Source: Bog-113 sp963752695
Lineage (GTDB): Bacteria; Acidobacteriota; Terriglobia; Bryobacterales; Bryobacteraceae
Direction: 5' to 3'
NCBI GenBank assembly: GCA_963752695.1
Contig: CAVVZB010000002.1
Coordinates: 868,001-932,000, forward strand
DNA length: 64,000 nt
The position numbers and the translations under genes are program-made. This document shows, piece after piece, positions 52,075 to 59,451 of the stretch. The notes under the pieces are model-generated. The model made no database searches and was not told the DNA's origin. It was given only the letters and a program-made list of their open reading frames with translations. How positions within the stretch are numbered: position 1 is the stretch's first letter; each line of letters opens with the position of its first letter.

Positions 52075-52598
52075 AGATCTCCCATATCGCCACTATTGCC
52101 GCCACTCTCATTTTGTCTCTCTCGACAAACGCACAGAGCTCATCGACAAAAGACCCGCTCCAGTCCCTAGCTTTCCTTCAGGGCACCTGGAAGGCAAACA
52201 CCAATGCGAACGGTTCCTCCGGCGGGACGGCCGCGGGGACCTACACGTTCGCGCTCGATTTGAACGGCCACGCGCTCCAGCGCACCAGCTCGGTAGACAA
52301 ATGCTCTGGTCCAAACTCTTTCGACTGCCAGCATCACGACCAACTCACCGTGTACGCGGGTATGTCTAGCGCGCTGTCTGCGTTCTACATCGACAGTGAA
52401 GGCCACGTGATTCAATACACAGTTTCCACTCCGGATGCGACAACAGCCGTCTTTGTGTCAGAAGGCCCAGCATCCGCGCTTCACTTCAAACTCGTCTACC
52501 ACCTCGAAAAGGGAGTGATGACAGGCAAGTTCCAAGGCGCCGCCCCGGGCTCGACGGAGTTTCACTCCTATCTTGAGTGGGCAGGGGCAAAGCAGTAG
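52071..52598 (+). CDS. Secreted hypothetical protein (lipocalin-like beta protein)
   Basis: 175 residues with a signal peptide (IATIAATLILSLSTNAQ). The mature part starts with LQSLAFLQGTWKANTNANG, the pattern of small beta-barrel proteins such as DUF1579-type, and goes on with regular strands (GTYTFALDLNGHALQRTSS). Two Cys in KCSGPNSFDCQ may form a disulfide. Function unknown. ATG 52071 overlaps the VOC stop (ATGA), so it belongs to the ArsR operon: a cytoplasmic VOC enzyme with an exported partner. Confidence 0.7.
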   Translation: MKISHIATIAATLILSLSTNAQSSSTKDPLQSLAFLQGTWKANTNANGSSGGTAAGTYTFALDLNGHALQRTSSVDKCSGPNSFDCQHHDQLTVYAGMSSALSAFYIDSEGHVIQYTVSTPDATTAVFVSEGPASALHFKLVYHLEKGVMTGKFQGAAPGSTEFHSYLEWAGAKQ

Positions 52599-52796
52599 CT
52601 TCCACGTCTCGTGTTCAGGAATGCCTGCATCGAGCAAGCACTCTGGAACTTTGTCGTTTCCTAGAACGATACTGTGGAACTACGGTCAGTAATGACAAGT
52701 CGGCAAGCATCCGCCCAACTTCCGAGTGGCGCGTGATCGGCTCGCAATTCGCGACATAACAGTTGTTGCGCTCTTGGTTGGTAAAACCATGCGGTG
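52599..52796. other. Intergenic region holding the left copy of a direct repeat
   Basis: No gene recognised in these 198 bases. The left copy of an imperfect direct repeat lies at 52690-52733. Confidence 0.5.
52690..52733 (+). repeat. Imperfect direct repeat, left copy
   Basis: Bases 52690-52717 match 53575-53602 at 22 of 28 positions in the same orientation, including AAGTCGGC and ATCCGCC. After a two-base offset the match goes on with CGAGTG at 52723 and 53610. The two copies bracket the membrane protein gene at 52797-53399. Confidence 0.5.
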
Positions 52797-53399
52797 TTAA
52801 TCGCGAGCACGCGCTTTTTGACGCAGTTCAGCGACAACGAGATAAACGGCGTTGACATCCTCGATGTCTACAAACACGGGAGTTGCGCCGATCGCCATAC
52901 TGTCCCAAGCACTCCAGCCTCGTCGTCGTGACCACGGTGAATCCGGCTCCGAAAACCTTAGAGTTCCGATTGTTCCCGAACCGGCTTCCTTAATTAGCAC
53001 TGGCAGAGTGTCGATGTAGGCACTTGCAGTCTTTCGATTCGGACGATCTTGGACGACAATTACACGCTGGTTTGTAACAGCGTAAAACGTTCTCCGCTTG
53101 TTCCACTCAGCATAAAAAAAGCGTCCCCAGATGAAGTACTGTCCGACTAATACGAACGGTATTCCCCAGATGATGCCGAAGTTCCACGGCGTTCTGGGAT
53201 TGGAGCCTCGTCCCCAATAGCCCAAAACGCCTGCCTCCCAGAAGAGTGCAAACCCTCCCCACAGAAGACTGAACGGCACCAAGAACAAATCCTCCTTGTG
53301 GAATATCCTGCCTAAAGTCGGAGTGCCCGCCCAAATAAGGCGCTCATCCGGAATGAGCTCGGGCCGTACGGCGATAATGGCAGCAGTTTCGGTCTGCAT
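52797..53399 (-). CDS. Membrane protein with two N-terminal helices, PH-like domain possible
   Basis: 200 residues, not clearly recognised. The first 40 residues (PELIPDERLIWAGTPTLGRI) are of the kind that precede bacterial PH-like domains; two hydrophobic stretches follow (FLVPFSLLWGGFALFW and FGIIWGIPFVLVGQYFIWG), then FYAVTNQRVIVVQ, a typical start of a bPH_2-like strand set. Function unknown. ATG 53399. The gene lies between two direct repeat copies and next to a broken recombinase gene, so it may be mobile cargo. Confidence 0.6.
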   Translation of the reverse strand: MQTETAAIIAVRPELIPDERLIWAGTPTLGRIFHKEDLFLVPFSLLWGGFALFWEAGVLGYWGRGSNPRTPWNFGIIWGIPFVLVGQYFIWGRFFYAEWNKRRTFYAVTNQRVIVVQDRPNRKTASAYIDTLPVLIKEAGSGTIGTLRFSEPDSPWSRRRGWSAWDSMAIGATPVFVDIEDVNAVYLVVAELRQKARARD

Positions 53400-53413
53400 C
53401 GAATGGCTGCGTT

Positions 53414-53426
53414 CAAGTGTAACTTG
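53414..53426 (-). promoter_or_regulatory. Palindrome with -10-like box before the PH-like membrane protein gene
   Basis: CAAGT-GTA-ACTTG is a perfect five-base inverted repeat with a three-base centre. On the minus strand it contains TACACT, a -10-like box ending about 16 bases before ATG 53399. A repressor site over the promoter is possible. Confidence 0.3.
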
Positions 53427-53677
53427 GGGGCCTACTTGGCGTGATCGACGGACAACAAGCAGGAAGAGATGACTCCTTCCCGCGTCGCCGCTCTCACCAA
53501 CTCAGAGCGCGTCACGGCCCTACGTTTTCCCCTCCGAGCGGATCGTCGGCAACACGGAAGTTGGCCCAGATTACTACTGATAAGTCGGCTCGTATCCGCC
53601 GATTCTGCGCGAGTGACCCGGCACTCGTCCCTTACGAACGTCATCATGGGTTTGCGGTCGAGGAGGGCACACGACCG
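53427..53677. other. Region upstream of the broken recombinase
   Basis: The plus-strand frame of the recombinase is open from 53441 but its sequence here shows no domain. The stretch holds the right direct repeat copy. No other gene is supported. Confidence 0.4.
53575..53620 (+). repeat. Imperfect direct repeat, right copy
   Basis: Right copy of the repeat described at 52690-52733. It lies 885 bases from the left copy and 58 bases before the start of the broken recombinase gene. Confidence 0.5.
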
Positions 53678-54193
53678 ATGGTGAAGACGCACGCAGGAAA
53701 GGCGAACCCACGAGTTCCTAAAGCAGTTTTGCGGCTGCCTGACTTGGACCTAGCGAAGGCGGCAGTCTTGAGCAGCCTCAGTTCGCCCCACGCGCAACGC
53801 GGTTACAGACACGCGAGCCAAGAGTTCATTGAATGGTATTGCTCAGAGCCGCGGCTCTCTTTCAGCAGGACCGTCGTTCTCCGGTATCGTATGCACCTGG
53901 AGTCACGGCAGCTTGCGCCCGGCACTGTCAACCTGCGACTTGGCGCGGTGCAACGCTTGGCGTATGAGGCGGCCGACCGCGGACTGCTTAGTCCAGACCT
54001 CGCCGCCGGAATACGCCGCGTTGAAGGCGTCAAGAAAATCGGCATCAGGCTCGGAAACTGGCTGACGTCCGAACGATCCCAGCGGCTCTCGAACGCGCCC
54101 GGCTCTCAGCGGTTGAAAGGCAAACGGGATCGCGCACTTTTGGCGGTGCTGCTCGCCTGCGGCCTTCGACCACACGAGGCCCCGCGGTCTTGA
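53678..54193 (+). pseudogene. Truncated tyrosine recombinase/integrase (N-terminal part)
   Basis: 171 residues from ATG 53678. The SAM-like core-binding domain is intact (AQRGYRHASQEFIEWYCSEP, then TVVLRYRMHLESRQLAPGTV and NLRLGAVQRLAYEAADRGLL). The catalytic domain starts (LKGKRDRALLAVLLACGLRP) with the box I Arg, but the frame ends eight residues later. The HxxR motif and the Tyr nucleophile are missing and the following ~90 bases do not supply them. The product could bind DNA but not recombine. It is a remnant of a mobile element; the membrane protein gene and the ArsR operon may have come with it. Confidence 0.8.
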
Positions 54194-54221
54194 AACTGCC
54201 TCCCCTTAAGATGACGAATTG

Positions 54222-54238
54222 ACGCGGTTGTTCCGCGT
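54222..54238 (+). terminator. Possible terminator after the broken recombinase
   Basis: ACGCGG-TTGTT-CCGCGT makes a six-pair GC-rich stem with a five-base loop, followed by only three T residues. Weak intrinsic terminator at best. Confidence 0.3.
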
Positions 54239-54258
54239 TTGACCAACTCCGACGTAAT

Positions 54259-54299
54259 CTCACCGGTGAGGGACGAATCCGCCCTTTATGCGGTATGAT
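54259..54299 (+). promoter_or_regulatory. Palindrome and -10-like box upstream of the enoyl-CoA hydratase-ribH-nusB unit
   Basis: CTCACCGGTGAG (54259-54270) is a perfect 12-base palindrome. TATGAT (54294-54299) is a plausible -10 box 28 bases before ATG 54327. The palindrome lies just upstream of where a -35 would be, a usual place for an operator. Confidence 0.35.
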
Positions 54300-54326
54300 G
54301 AGGCTCGGCAAACCGCGTCTTCGCAT

Positions 54327-55112
54327 ATGGATTTCAAGCACATACGGTTTACGGCGGAGGCATCGGGAATCGGTGTCGTCACCATCGACCGGCCGGAAAA
54401 GCGGAATGCTTTAAACCACGCGCTGATCGGGGAACTGGAAAGTGTATTCCGGGCGGCGGGTGACGATGCGGCGATTCGCGGCTTGATTGTGACCGGGTCG
54501 GGCGATAAGGCATTTGTCGCGGGCGCGGACATTCAGGAACTGGCGGAAATCGTTCCGGCGGAGGCCGAGCGGCTGTCGTCAAGCGGGCAGCGGGTATTCC
54601 GGATGCTGGAGACGATGCGGAAGCCGTCGGTAGCGGCGATCAACGGGTTTGCGTTGGGTGGCGGGATGGAGTTGGCAATGGCGTGTACGGCGCGCATTGC
54701 AGCGGACACCGCCCGGATGGGCCAACCCGAAGTGAAGTTGGGAATCGTGCCGGGTTACGGAGCGACGCAGCGATTGCCACGGCTGGTAGGGTATGCGGCG
54801 GCGGTGGAGTTACTGGTGACGGGCGAGACGATCGACGCGTTGGAAGCGCGGCGCATTGGATTGGTGAATCATGTGGTTCCAGCGGCGGATTTACTGGATT
54901 TTAGCCGCAGGTGGCTGGAGAAAGTGCTGGGCAATGGTCCGCTCGCGGTGGCGCTGACGCTGGAAGCGGTCGAGATGGGGTATAGCGCGGGATTAGAAGC
55001 AGGCTTACGGTTCGAAGCCATGGCTTTCGGCGTTTCGGCGGGCACGGCGGATCGGCGGGAGGGCACGCGCGCCTTCCTGGAGAAACGCCAGCCGGTATTT
55101 ACGGGTAAGTAA
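54327..55112 (+). CDS. Enoyl-CoA hydratase/isomerase family protein
   Basis: 261 residues. Crotonase fold: VTIDRPEKRNALNHALIGEL, the oxyanion stretches KAFVAGADIQELAEI and AINGFALGGGMELAMACT, and ARMGQPEVKLGIVPGYGATQ with the catalytic Glu of hydratases in GQPEVKLGI. It hydrates trans-2-enoyl-CoA; a second copy of the activity is part of fadN elsewhere in the window. ATG 54327 matches the family start better than ATG 54288. It lies 26 bases before ribH, so shared transcription is likely. Confidence 0.9.
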   Translation: MDFKHIRFTAEASGIGVVTIDRPEKRNALNHALIGELESVFRAAGDDAAIRGLIVTGSGDKAFVAGADIQELAEIVPAEAERLSSSGQRVFRMLETMRKPSVAAINGFALGGGMELAMACTARIAADTARMGQPEVKLGIVPGYGATQRLPRLVGYAAAVELLVTGETIDALEARRIGLVNHVVPAADLLDFSRRWLEKVLGNGPLAVALTLEAVEMGYSAGLEAGLRFEAMAFGVSAGTADRREGTRAFLEKRQPVFTGK

Positions 55113-55138
55113 CGAAGGCTTCGGGGCACAACATTCCA

Positions 55139-55627
55139 TTGGGTCAAAAAATCAAAGAGATCGAAGGACAGTTGTCGGCGGGCGGACTGCGCTTCGCCAT
55201 CGTGGTGGCTCGTTTCAATAGCTTCGTGACGGACCGGCTGCTGGCGGGAGCAATCGACGCGCTGAGGCGCACGGGAGCGGACGAGAGTCTGATCGAGATC
55301 GTGCGGATACCGGGCGCGTGGGAGTTTCCGGTTACGGTGAAAGCGGTGGCGGCGCTAAAGCGGCATGACGCGATCGTGTGCCTGGGCGCGGTAATTCGGG
55401 GCGACACGCCACACTTCGACTACGTGGCGGGGGAAGCAGCGAGTGGACTGTCTCGTTTGGCGGTGGATACGGGGATACCGATTGTATTCGGCGTGCTGAC
55501 AACGAATACCGTGGAGCAGGCCGTGGATCGTTCGGGCGCGAAGAGCGGGAATAAGGGTTTTGACGCGGCAATGACCGCGATCGAGATGGCGAACCTTCTG
55601 CGGGCTTTGCAGAGTCAAGGCAGCTGA
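55139..55627 (+). CDS. ribH: 6,7-dimethyl-8-ribityllumazine synthase RibH
   Basis: 162 residues from TTG 55139. FAIVVARFNSFVTDRLLAGA holds the substrate-binding Phe; VRIPGAWEFPVTVKAVA, then DAIVCLGAVIRGDTPHFDYV with the catalytic His, and IPIVFGVLTTNTVEQAVDRS follow. It condenses a pyrimidine with dihydroxybutanone phosphate in riboflavin synthesis and forms large icosahedral or pentameric assemblies. Its stop shares one base with the nusB start (TGATG). ribH-nusB is a common bacterial pair. Confidence 0.95.
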   Translation: MGQKIKEIEGQLSAGGLRFAIVVARFNSFVTDRLLAGAIDALRRTGADESLIEIVRIPGAWEFPVTVKAVAALKRHDAIVCLGAVIRGDTPHFDYVAGEAASGLSRLAVDTGIPIVFGVLTTNTVEQAVDRSGAKSGNKGFDAAMTAIEMANLLRALQSQGS

Positions 55628-56082
55628 TGCCGTCGCGACATAAAGCCCGGCAGCGCGCGTTACAGATCCTGTACCAGTGGGATATGCGGAAGCATTCGGT
55701 GGGGGATTCGCTCGAAGGCTTTTATAGCTCGCTGACGCGGGAAGAGGGCGATCCGCGGACACCGCGCGATCCGTTCATGGAGTTTTTGGTGCGCGGGACG
55801 GTGGAACAGAGCGCGGAGATCGACGCGGTGATTCAGAAACATGCCGAACACTGGCGGCTGGAGCGGATGCCGATCGTGGACCGGAACGTGTTGCGGCTGG
55901 CGGTGTACGAGATGCTGCATACGGACACGCCGCCGGTGGTACTGATCGACGAGGCGCTGGAACTGGCGCGGCAGTTCGCGGGCGAAGAGTCGGTGCACTT
56001 TGTGAATGGCGTGCTGGACGCGGTGCATCGGGACGCGAGCACGGGCGTGCAGAAGAACGGGTTGACGCCGCCCGACCGGTGA
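55627..56082 (+). CDS. nusB: Transcription antitermination protein NusB
   Basis: 151 residues. SRHKARQRALQILYQWDM at the start and the middle ERMPIVDRNVLRLAVYEML, then DEALELARQFAGEESVHFVN and GVLDAV at the end are NusB throughout. It binds boxA RNA with NusE (S10) to allow antitermination, mainly on rRNA operons. The ATG overlaps the ribH stop by one base, showing translational coupling. Confidence 0.95.
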   Translation: MPSRHKARQRALQILYQWDMRKHSVGDSLEGFYSSLTREEGDPRTPRDPFMEFLVRGTVEQSAEIDAVIQKHAEHWRLERMPIVDRNVLRLAVYEMLHTDTPPVVLIDEALELARQFAGEESVHFVNGVLDAVHRDASTGVQKNGLTPPDR

Positions 56083-56110
56083 GCCGTTTCGGCTAAAGAG
56101 CGGACCGATC

Positions 56111-57142
56111 ATGGCCACGTTTGAGGAATCCGATTCGCCGCGCCGGGATGGAGATGGGGTGTGTCCGTTTTGCGGGCAAGCCGGAGGCACGGTGGTGCTG
56201 GTGGTTTCCGCAAGGGAAGCGACATTGCATTTTCTGCGGCCGCATCAGGACGCGGAAGTCTTCGCCCTGCTGATCGAGCATATTCGCAAGCTGTGGGGAT
56301 CGGATAGCTGCTCATTGATTCAGTGTGGGTCGTGCGCGGGTGTCTATAGCTGGCCGTTCGTGGGCGGTGACGCGGACTACTATGCGTTGGCATACAAGCA
56401 TGTTTACGGGTACCCGCAGAACCGCTGGGAATTCGGCGTAACGCTCGAGACATTGCGGGCAGATTCCGCAGCGTTGAGCCGCCGGTGCCTGGAGATGGGC
56501 GCCGGTGACGGGAGCTTCCTGAAACGGCTGCTCGGCTTGGGCTTTGCGGGAAGAAAAGTGTGCGCTGTGGAGTACTCGGAGCGGGCCAGGCAAAGTATTG
56601 CGGCGATCGATTCGGCGGTCGAGTGCGTGTCGAGCCTTGAGGAGATCTCGGGCGTTACCTCGGGGGAATGTTTCGGCTATGCGTTCGCGTTTCAAGTCCT
56701 GGAGCACTTAGGGGAGCCGGTTGAGTTCTTGACAACGTTGCGAGACCTTATCGTTGCGGATGGTCTGGCATTTATTTCCGTGCCGAATCCGGCGAGGATC
56801 CGGTTTAACGAAACGCATGGCTTGTTGTTAGATATGCCGCCGAATCATGTTTCGAGAATCGGAGAGAAAGCGATGGAGAGTCTGGCGCGGCGTGTGGGTT
56901 TCCGGGTGGAGCGAAGTGTCGTTCAGCCGTTCGACAGTCGCGCGGCGTTGAAGCAATTTGTGACTTACCGGTTCAAGCGGCAGACACAACTGACAGGGAC
57001 GATGGAGAACGTGTTGGAACGGCGACTTCCTTCCGTTGGGGCTAAGGGTGTTGGGGCTCTCTTAGCAGCCCCTAAGGCGCTGGCAACTCTACCGGGTAGA
57101 ACTGACGGCGAGTCAGTACTTTTCGTTTTAAGAAAGGTGTAA
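56111..57142 (+). CDS. SAM-dependent methyltransferase with N-terminal zinc-ribbon-like region
   Basis: 343 residues. The N-terminus has CPFCGQAGG and, about 70 residues later, QCGSCAGVYSWPF, which together make a CxxC...CxxC metal site. Then follows a class I methyltransferase: CLEMGAGDGSFLKRLLGLGF, VCAVEYSERARQSI, FGYAFAFQVLEHLGEPVEFL and LIVADGLAFISVPNP. This layout is common among methyltransferases that act on glycans or natural products. Target unknown. ATG 56111 lies 28 bases after nusB. It may form the end of the hydratase-ribH-nusB unit. Confidence 0.85.
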   Translation: MATFEESDSPRRDGDGVCPFCGQAGGTVVLVVSAREATLHFLRPHQDAEVFALLIEHIRKLWGSDSCSLIQCGSCAGVYSWPFVGGDADYYALAYKHVYGYPQNRWEFGVTLETLRADSAALSRRCLEMGAGDGSFLKRLLGLGFAGRKVCAVEYSERARQSIAAIDSAVECVSSLEEISGVTSGECFGYAFAFQVLEHLGEPVEFLTTLRDLIVADGLAFISVPNPARIRFNETHGLLLDMPPNHVSRIGEKAMESLARRVGFRVERSVVQPFDSRAALKQFVTYRFKRQTQLTGTMENVLERRLPSVGAKGVGALLAAPKALATLPGRTDGESVLFVLRKV

Positions 57143-57171
57143 CTGCTTGTTTCGAAAAACGCGGATTTTGT

Positions 57172-57209
57172 TATACAATTCCGTGGGGGGTTAAAAGGCG
57201 GCCCCTTTT
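57172..57209 (+). promoter_or_regulatory. Promoter-like box and small hairpin before the PEP-CTERM protein gene
   Basis: TATACAAT (57172-57179) offers a -10 and TTGTTT (57147-57152) a loose -35 with a 19-base spacer. Downstream AAAAGG (57193-57198) pairs with CCTTTT (57204-57209) just before ATG 57213; the left arm is the only ribosome-binding-like sequence. The hairpin may limit translation. Confidence 0.4.
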
Positions 57210-57212
57210 TCA

Positions 57213-57833
57213 ATGAATAAGGGGTTGCTCGCGCTCACATTAGGTATTTCATCGTGCTGTTGGGCCGATGTACTACCGACCGTTACTCAGTTTGTTAGTT
57301 ATACGGGGAATGCCTCGGCGCAGGCAACAGACACGTTTTCTCTCACCGGAAATATTGCGAAGGCTACGATTCAGGGGCAAGCCAATTCGTATCCCGGGCC
57401 TAAGGGTGGACAGGCCGAGGCGGATATCACGATGCAAGGTGAATTCGTGGCCGCGGGTACTGGGACGGGCTTTCTGGTATTTACGGCTTCCGGGAATGCG
57501 GATGGCAGCGGGGGCGCATTCAGCGCGAGTTACTTCATCAACGATCAGAGCCAATCCTGCTTGCAAAATTGCGGTGGCGCTCCGGTATCGGAGAAGATCT
57601 CGCTCGGGGTGCCTTTCTTGATGTCGTTGATGGGAACGTCGTATGCATACTCAGGGAATTTCGCCGAGGATGCGGCTTATAACGTTGGACTGAATTTCGA
57701 TGTTACGGACGCTAATGGGAAATTACTGGCGTTAACGGAAATCCCACTGCCGACGCCGGAGCCTCAGAGTTTGGCGCTTATCGGCGCAGGTTTAACGGCG
57801 CTCGTGCTAGTCAGACGCCGCGTGGCGGGTTAG
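57213..57833 (+). CDS. PEP-CTERM sorting domain protein
   Basis: 206 residues. N-terminal signal peptide (GLLALTLGISSCCWA), a beta-rich middle of unknown role with a close Cys pair (SCLQNCGG), and the sorting signal at the end: PTPEPQSLALIGAGLTALV followed by RRR. The PEP motif, membrane segment and basic end are what exosortase recognises. The gene faces the EpsI and exosortase genes, sharing a four-base TTAG with the EpsI stop, so it is probably a local substrate of that enzyme. Function of the mature protein unknown. Confidence 0.9.
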   Translation: MNKGLLALTLGISSCCWADVLPTVTQFVSYTGNASAQATDTFSLTGNIAKATIQGQANSYPGPKGGQAEADITMQGEFVAAGTGTGFLVFTASGNADGSGGAFSASYFINDQSQSCLQNCGGAPVSEKISLGVPFLMSLMGTSYAYSGNFAEDAAYNVGLNFDVTDANGKLLALTEIPLPTPEPQSLALIGAGLTALVLVRRRVAG

Positions 57834-58498
57834 CTCGGCAGATAAGCGCGGAGGATCGGGTATGCGGCTTGCACAAAGGCTTCGCCCTCGTTGACGGCCT
57901 TTTGCTCTCCATCGCCGACCACGGGCACGACAACCCGGACCAGGGCCGTATCGCTGCGGTGGTGTTTGATGGAATCGGCGACCAAATAGAATTTGGCCGC
58001 AAACTCGTCGGCGATGACGCGGCTTTGTGTCTGATACCAGTAAAGGACGACGCTCTTCACATCGCCTTTAGCGACGATGTAGCGGTTGATATGGATGGTT
58101 TCGCCGGTGGCTGGGATGGGAACGTCCAGAAAGCCGGTGGCCGATGGAGTCCAACCCGCGCCGGGGAGGCAGTTCTTCGGAGAGTGAGGTGACTGGCCGG
58201 TGCGCTGAGTCTTGAAGTAAGCGACGAACAAGTTGGCGCCACCCTGAGCAGGATCGACATACCAGCGAGTTAAGGTATCGTCCGCGCGTAAGACCGCCTG
58301 TGTTTCGGGGTCGACCACGCCGGTTTGCGCGAGGCGCCAAGAGCCGAGCGCTCCGGGAAACTGATCGAGCGGCTTAGCCAGCGGAATCATCTCCCCGTGG
58401 GACGCCGTGTAGAAGAGAGCGCCCTGCAGTACGAGAACGGCGGTGAGGACCTGGGCGTAGCGGCTACGCAGCAACGGGCGCAATGTGGCGGCGGTCAT
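57830..58498 (-). CDS. EpsI family exosortase-associated protein
   Basis: 222 residues. One N-terminal membrane helix (YAQVLTAVLVLQGALFY), then DUF3485 marks: NCLPGAGWTPSATGFLDVPI with the conserved Cys, and HINRYIVAKGDVKSVVLYWY. EpsI proteins are encoded directly after, or fused to, exosortases and take part in exopolysaccharide export or in handling PEP-CTERM proteins. The start at 58498 lies 35 bases inside the exosortase gene. Periplasmic side of the inner membrane. Confidence 0.88.
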   Translation of the reverse strand: MTAATLRPLLRSRYAQVLTAVLVLQGALFYTASHGEMIPLAKPLDQFPGALGSWRLAQTGVVDPETQAVLRADDTLTRWYVDPAQGGANLFVAYFKTQRTGQSPHSPKNCLPGAGWTPSATGFLDVPIPATGETIHINRYIVAKGDVKSVVLYWYQTQSRVIADEFAAKFYLVADSIKHHRSDTALVRVVVPVVGDGEQKAVNEGEAFVQAAYPILRAYLPS

Positions 58499-59345
58499 AG
58501 AAGGCGATACCTCGGCGAAAGAGTTGGTGCAGCGCGACCATGATCAATAGCGCGGCTAGGAAGATGACGCCGCCGGACATTTCATGGAAGAAGCCTTCGG
58601 CTAACTCCGGCTTGTACTCGGCCAGGACGCCGGTTAGCGTGACGCGGTTGGCGTTGGCGATGATCGCGATGGGAATGGTGGCAAGGAAGAGCAGCACGCG
58701 CATCCACATGCGGCGCTCGAAGAAGTAGCCGTAAACCAGCGATAGGAAGGAGAGCGTCAGCAAGGAGCGGATGCCGCTGCAGGCTTCCACCACGCTCAGG
58801 CGCTGCTCGGGAAGATCCAGGATGTTGCCTTCGCGCAAGACCGGAATTTGTAAGAGCGTGAGCGCCCATTCGGCGGTCTGGCTCGCGATGATTTGCAATG
58901 GAAACGTGATGCGGTTATAGATGACGGCCGGGATGGGAATCATGAACAAAAGCAGAAAGAGAGGGAACGCGAGCACGCGCAGGTAGCGGGCGCCTCCAAG
59001 CAAGAGGACCATGCCCACAAGCGAGAGCACGAACGCCGTGCGCGCGAGGAATAACTCGGCCCCGAGCGTGGCGATATATAGCTGCAGGGCGGCGTACAGC
59101 ACGATGGGCAAGCCCCACCAGTTCGCACGCGGGGTGAGCGCGGCGAGTTCGGCGCGTTTCTGCCAGACAATAAAGGCGCTGACCGCAGGCACGAAGAATC
59201 CATGGCCCATGTCGGCATCGCTATTCCAGTTCTTCACCAGCGCGAGGAGAACCGGTGCGTAGCAGGCCAGCAGGAGGGCGCCAAACCAGCCGATAGTGAT
59301 CCAGGAGAAAGGTTGGCGAGGAGTCGCCGGCGATTGGTCCGCCAT
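58464..59345 (-). CDS. Exosortase (membrane transpeptidase)
   Basis: 293 residues with about eight hydrophobic helices. The three active-site residues are in place: Cys about 189 in VVEACSGIRSLLTL, Arg about 234 in IANANRVTLTG and His about 254 in AEGFFHEMSGGVI. Exosortase cuts the PEP-CTERM signal and moves the protein to its surface anchor. The neighbour genes EpsI and a PEP-CTERM protein make a compact set. ATG 59345. The exosortase subtype cannot be named from sequence alone. Confidence 0.9.
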   Translation of the reverse strand: MADQSPATPRQPFSWITIGWFGALLLACYAPVLLALVKNWNSDADMGHGFFVPAVSAFIVWQKRAELAALTPRANWWGLPIVLYAALQLYIATLGAELFLARTAFVLSLVGMVLLLGGARYLRVLAFPLFLLLFMIPIPAVIYNRITFPLQIIASQTAEWALTLLQIPVLREGNILDLPEQRLSVVEACSGIRSLLTLSFLSLVYGYFFERRMWMRVLLFLATIPIAIIANANRVTLTGVLAEYKPELAEGFFHEMSGGVIFLAALLIMVALHQLFRRGIAFYDRRHIAPVAA

Positions 59346-59409
59346 GAGTCAGTCAGTATCCGGATCATATCATTCCGGTAACTTGGTTTGGGTTCAGCAC
59401 GTTACACTT

Positions 59410-59442
59410 AAGGAGTAGTTGTTCCATGGTGTTCTCCTAAGG
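59410..59442 (+). promoter_or_regulatory. Short leader peptide frame before the S55 peptidase gene
   Basis: A strong ribosome-binding site (AAGGAG, 59410-59415) precedes ATG 59426, which opens a four-codon frame (Met-Val-Phe-Ser) ending at TAA 59438-59440. The TAA is part of TAAGG, the ribosome-binding site of GTG 59452. Translation of the short frame could pass the ribosome on to the main gene. Confidence 0.35.
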
Positions 59443-59451
59443 TCCCGCCGC

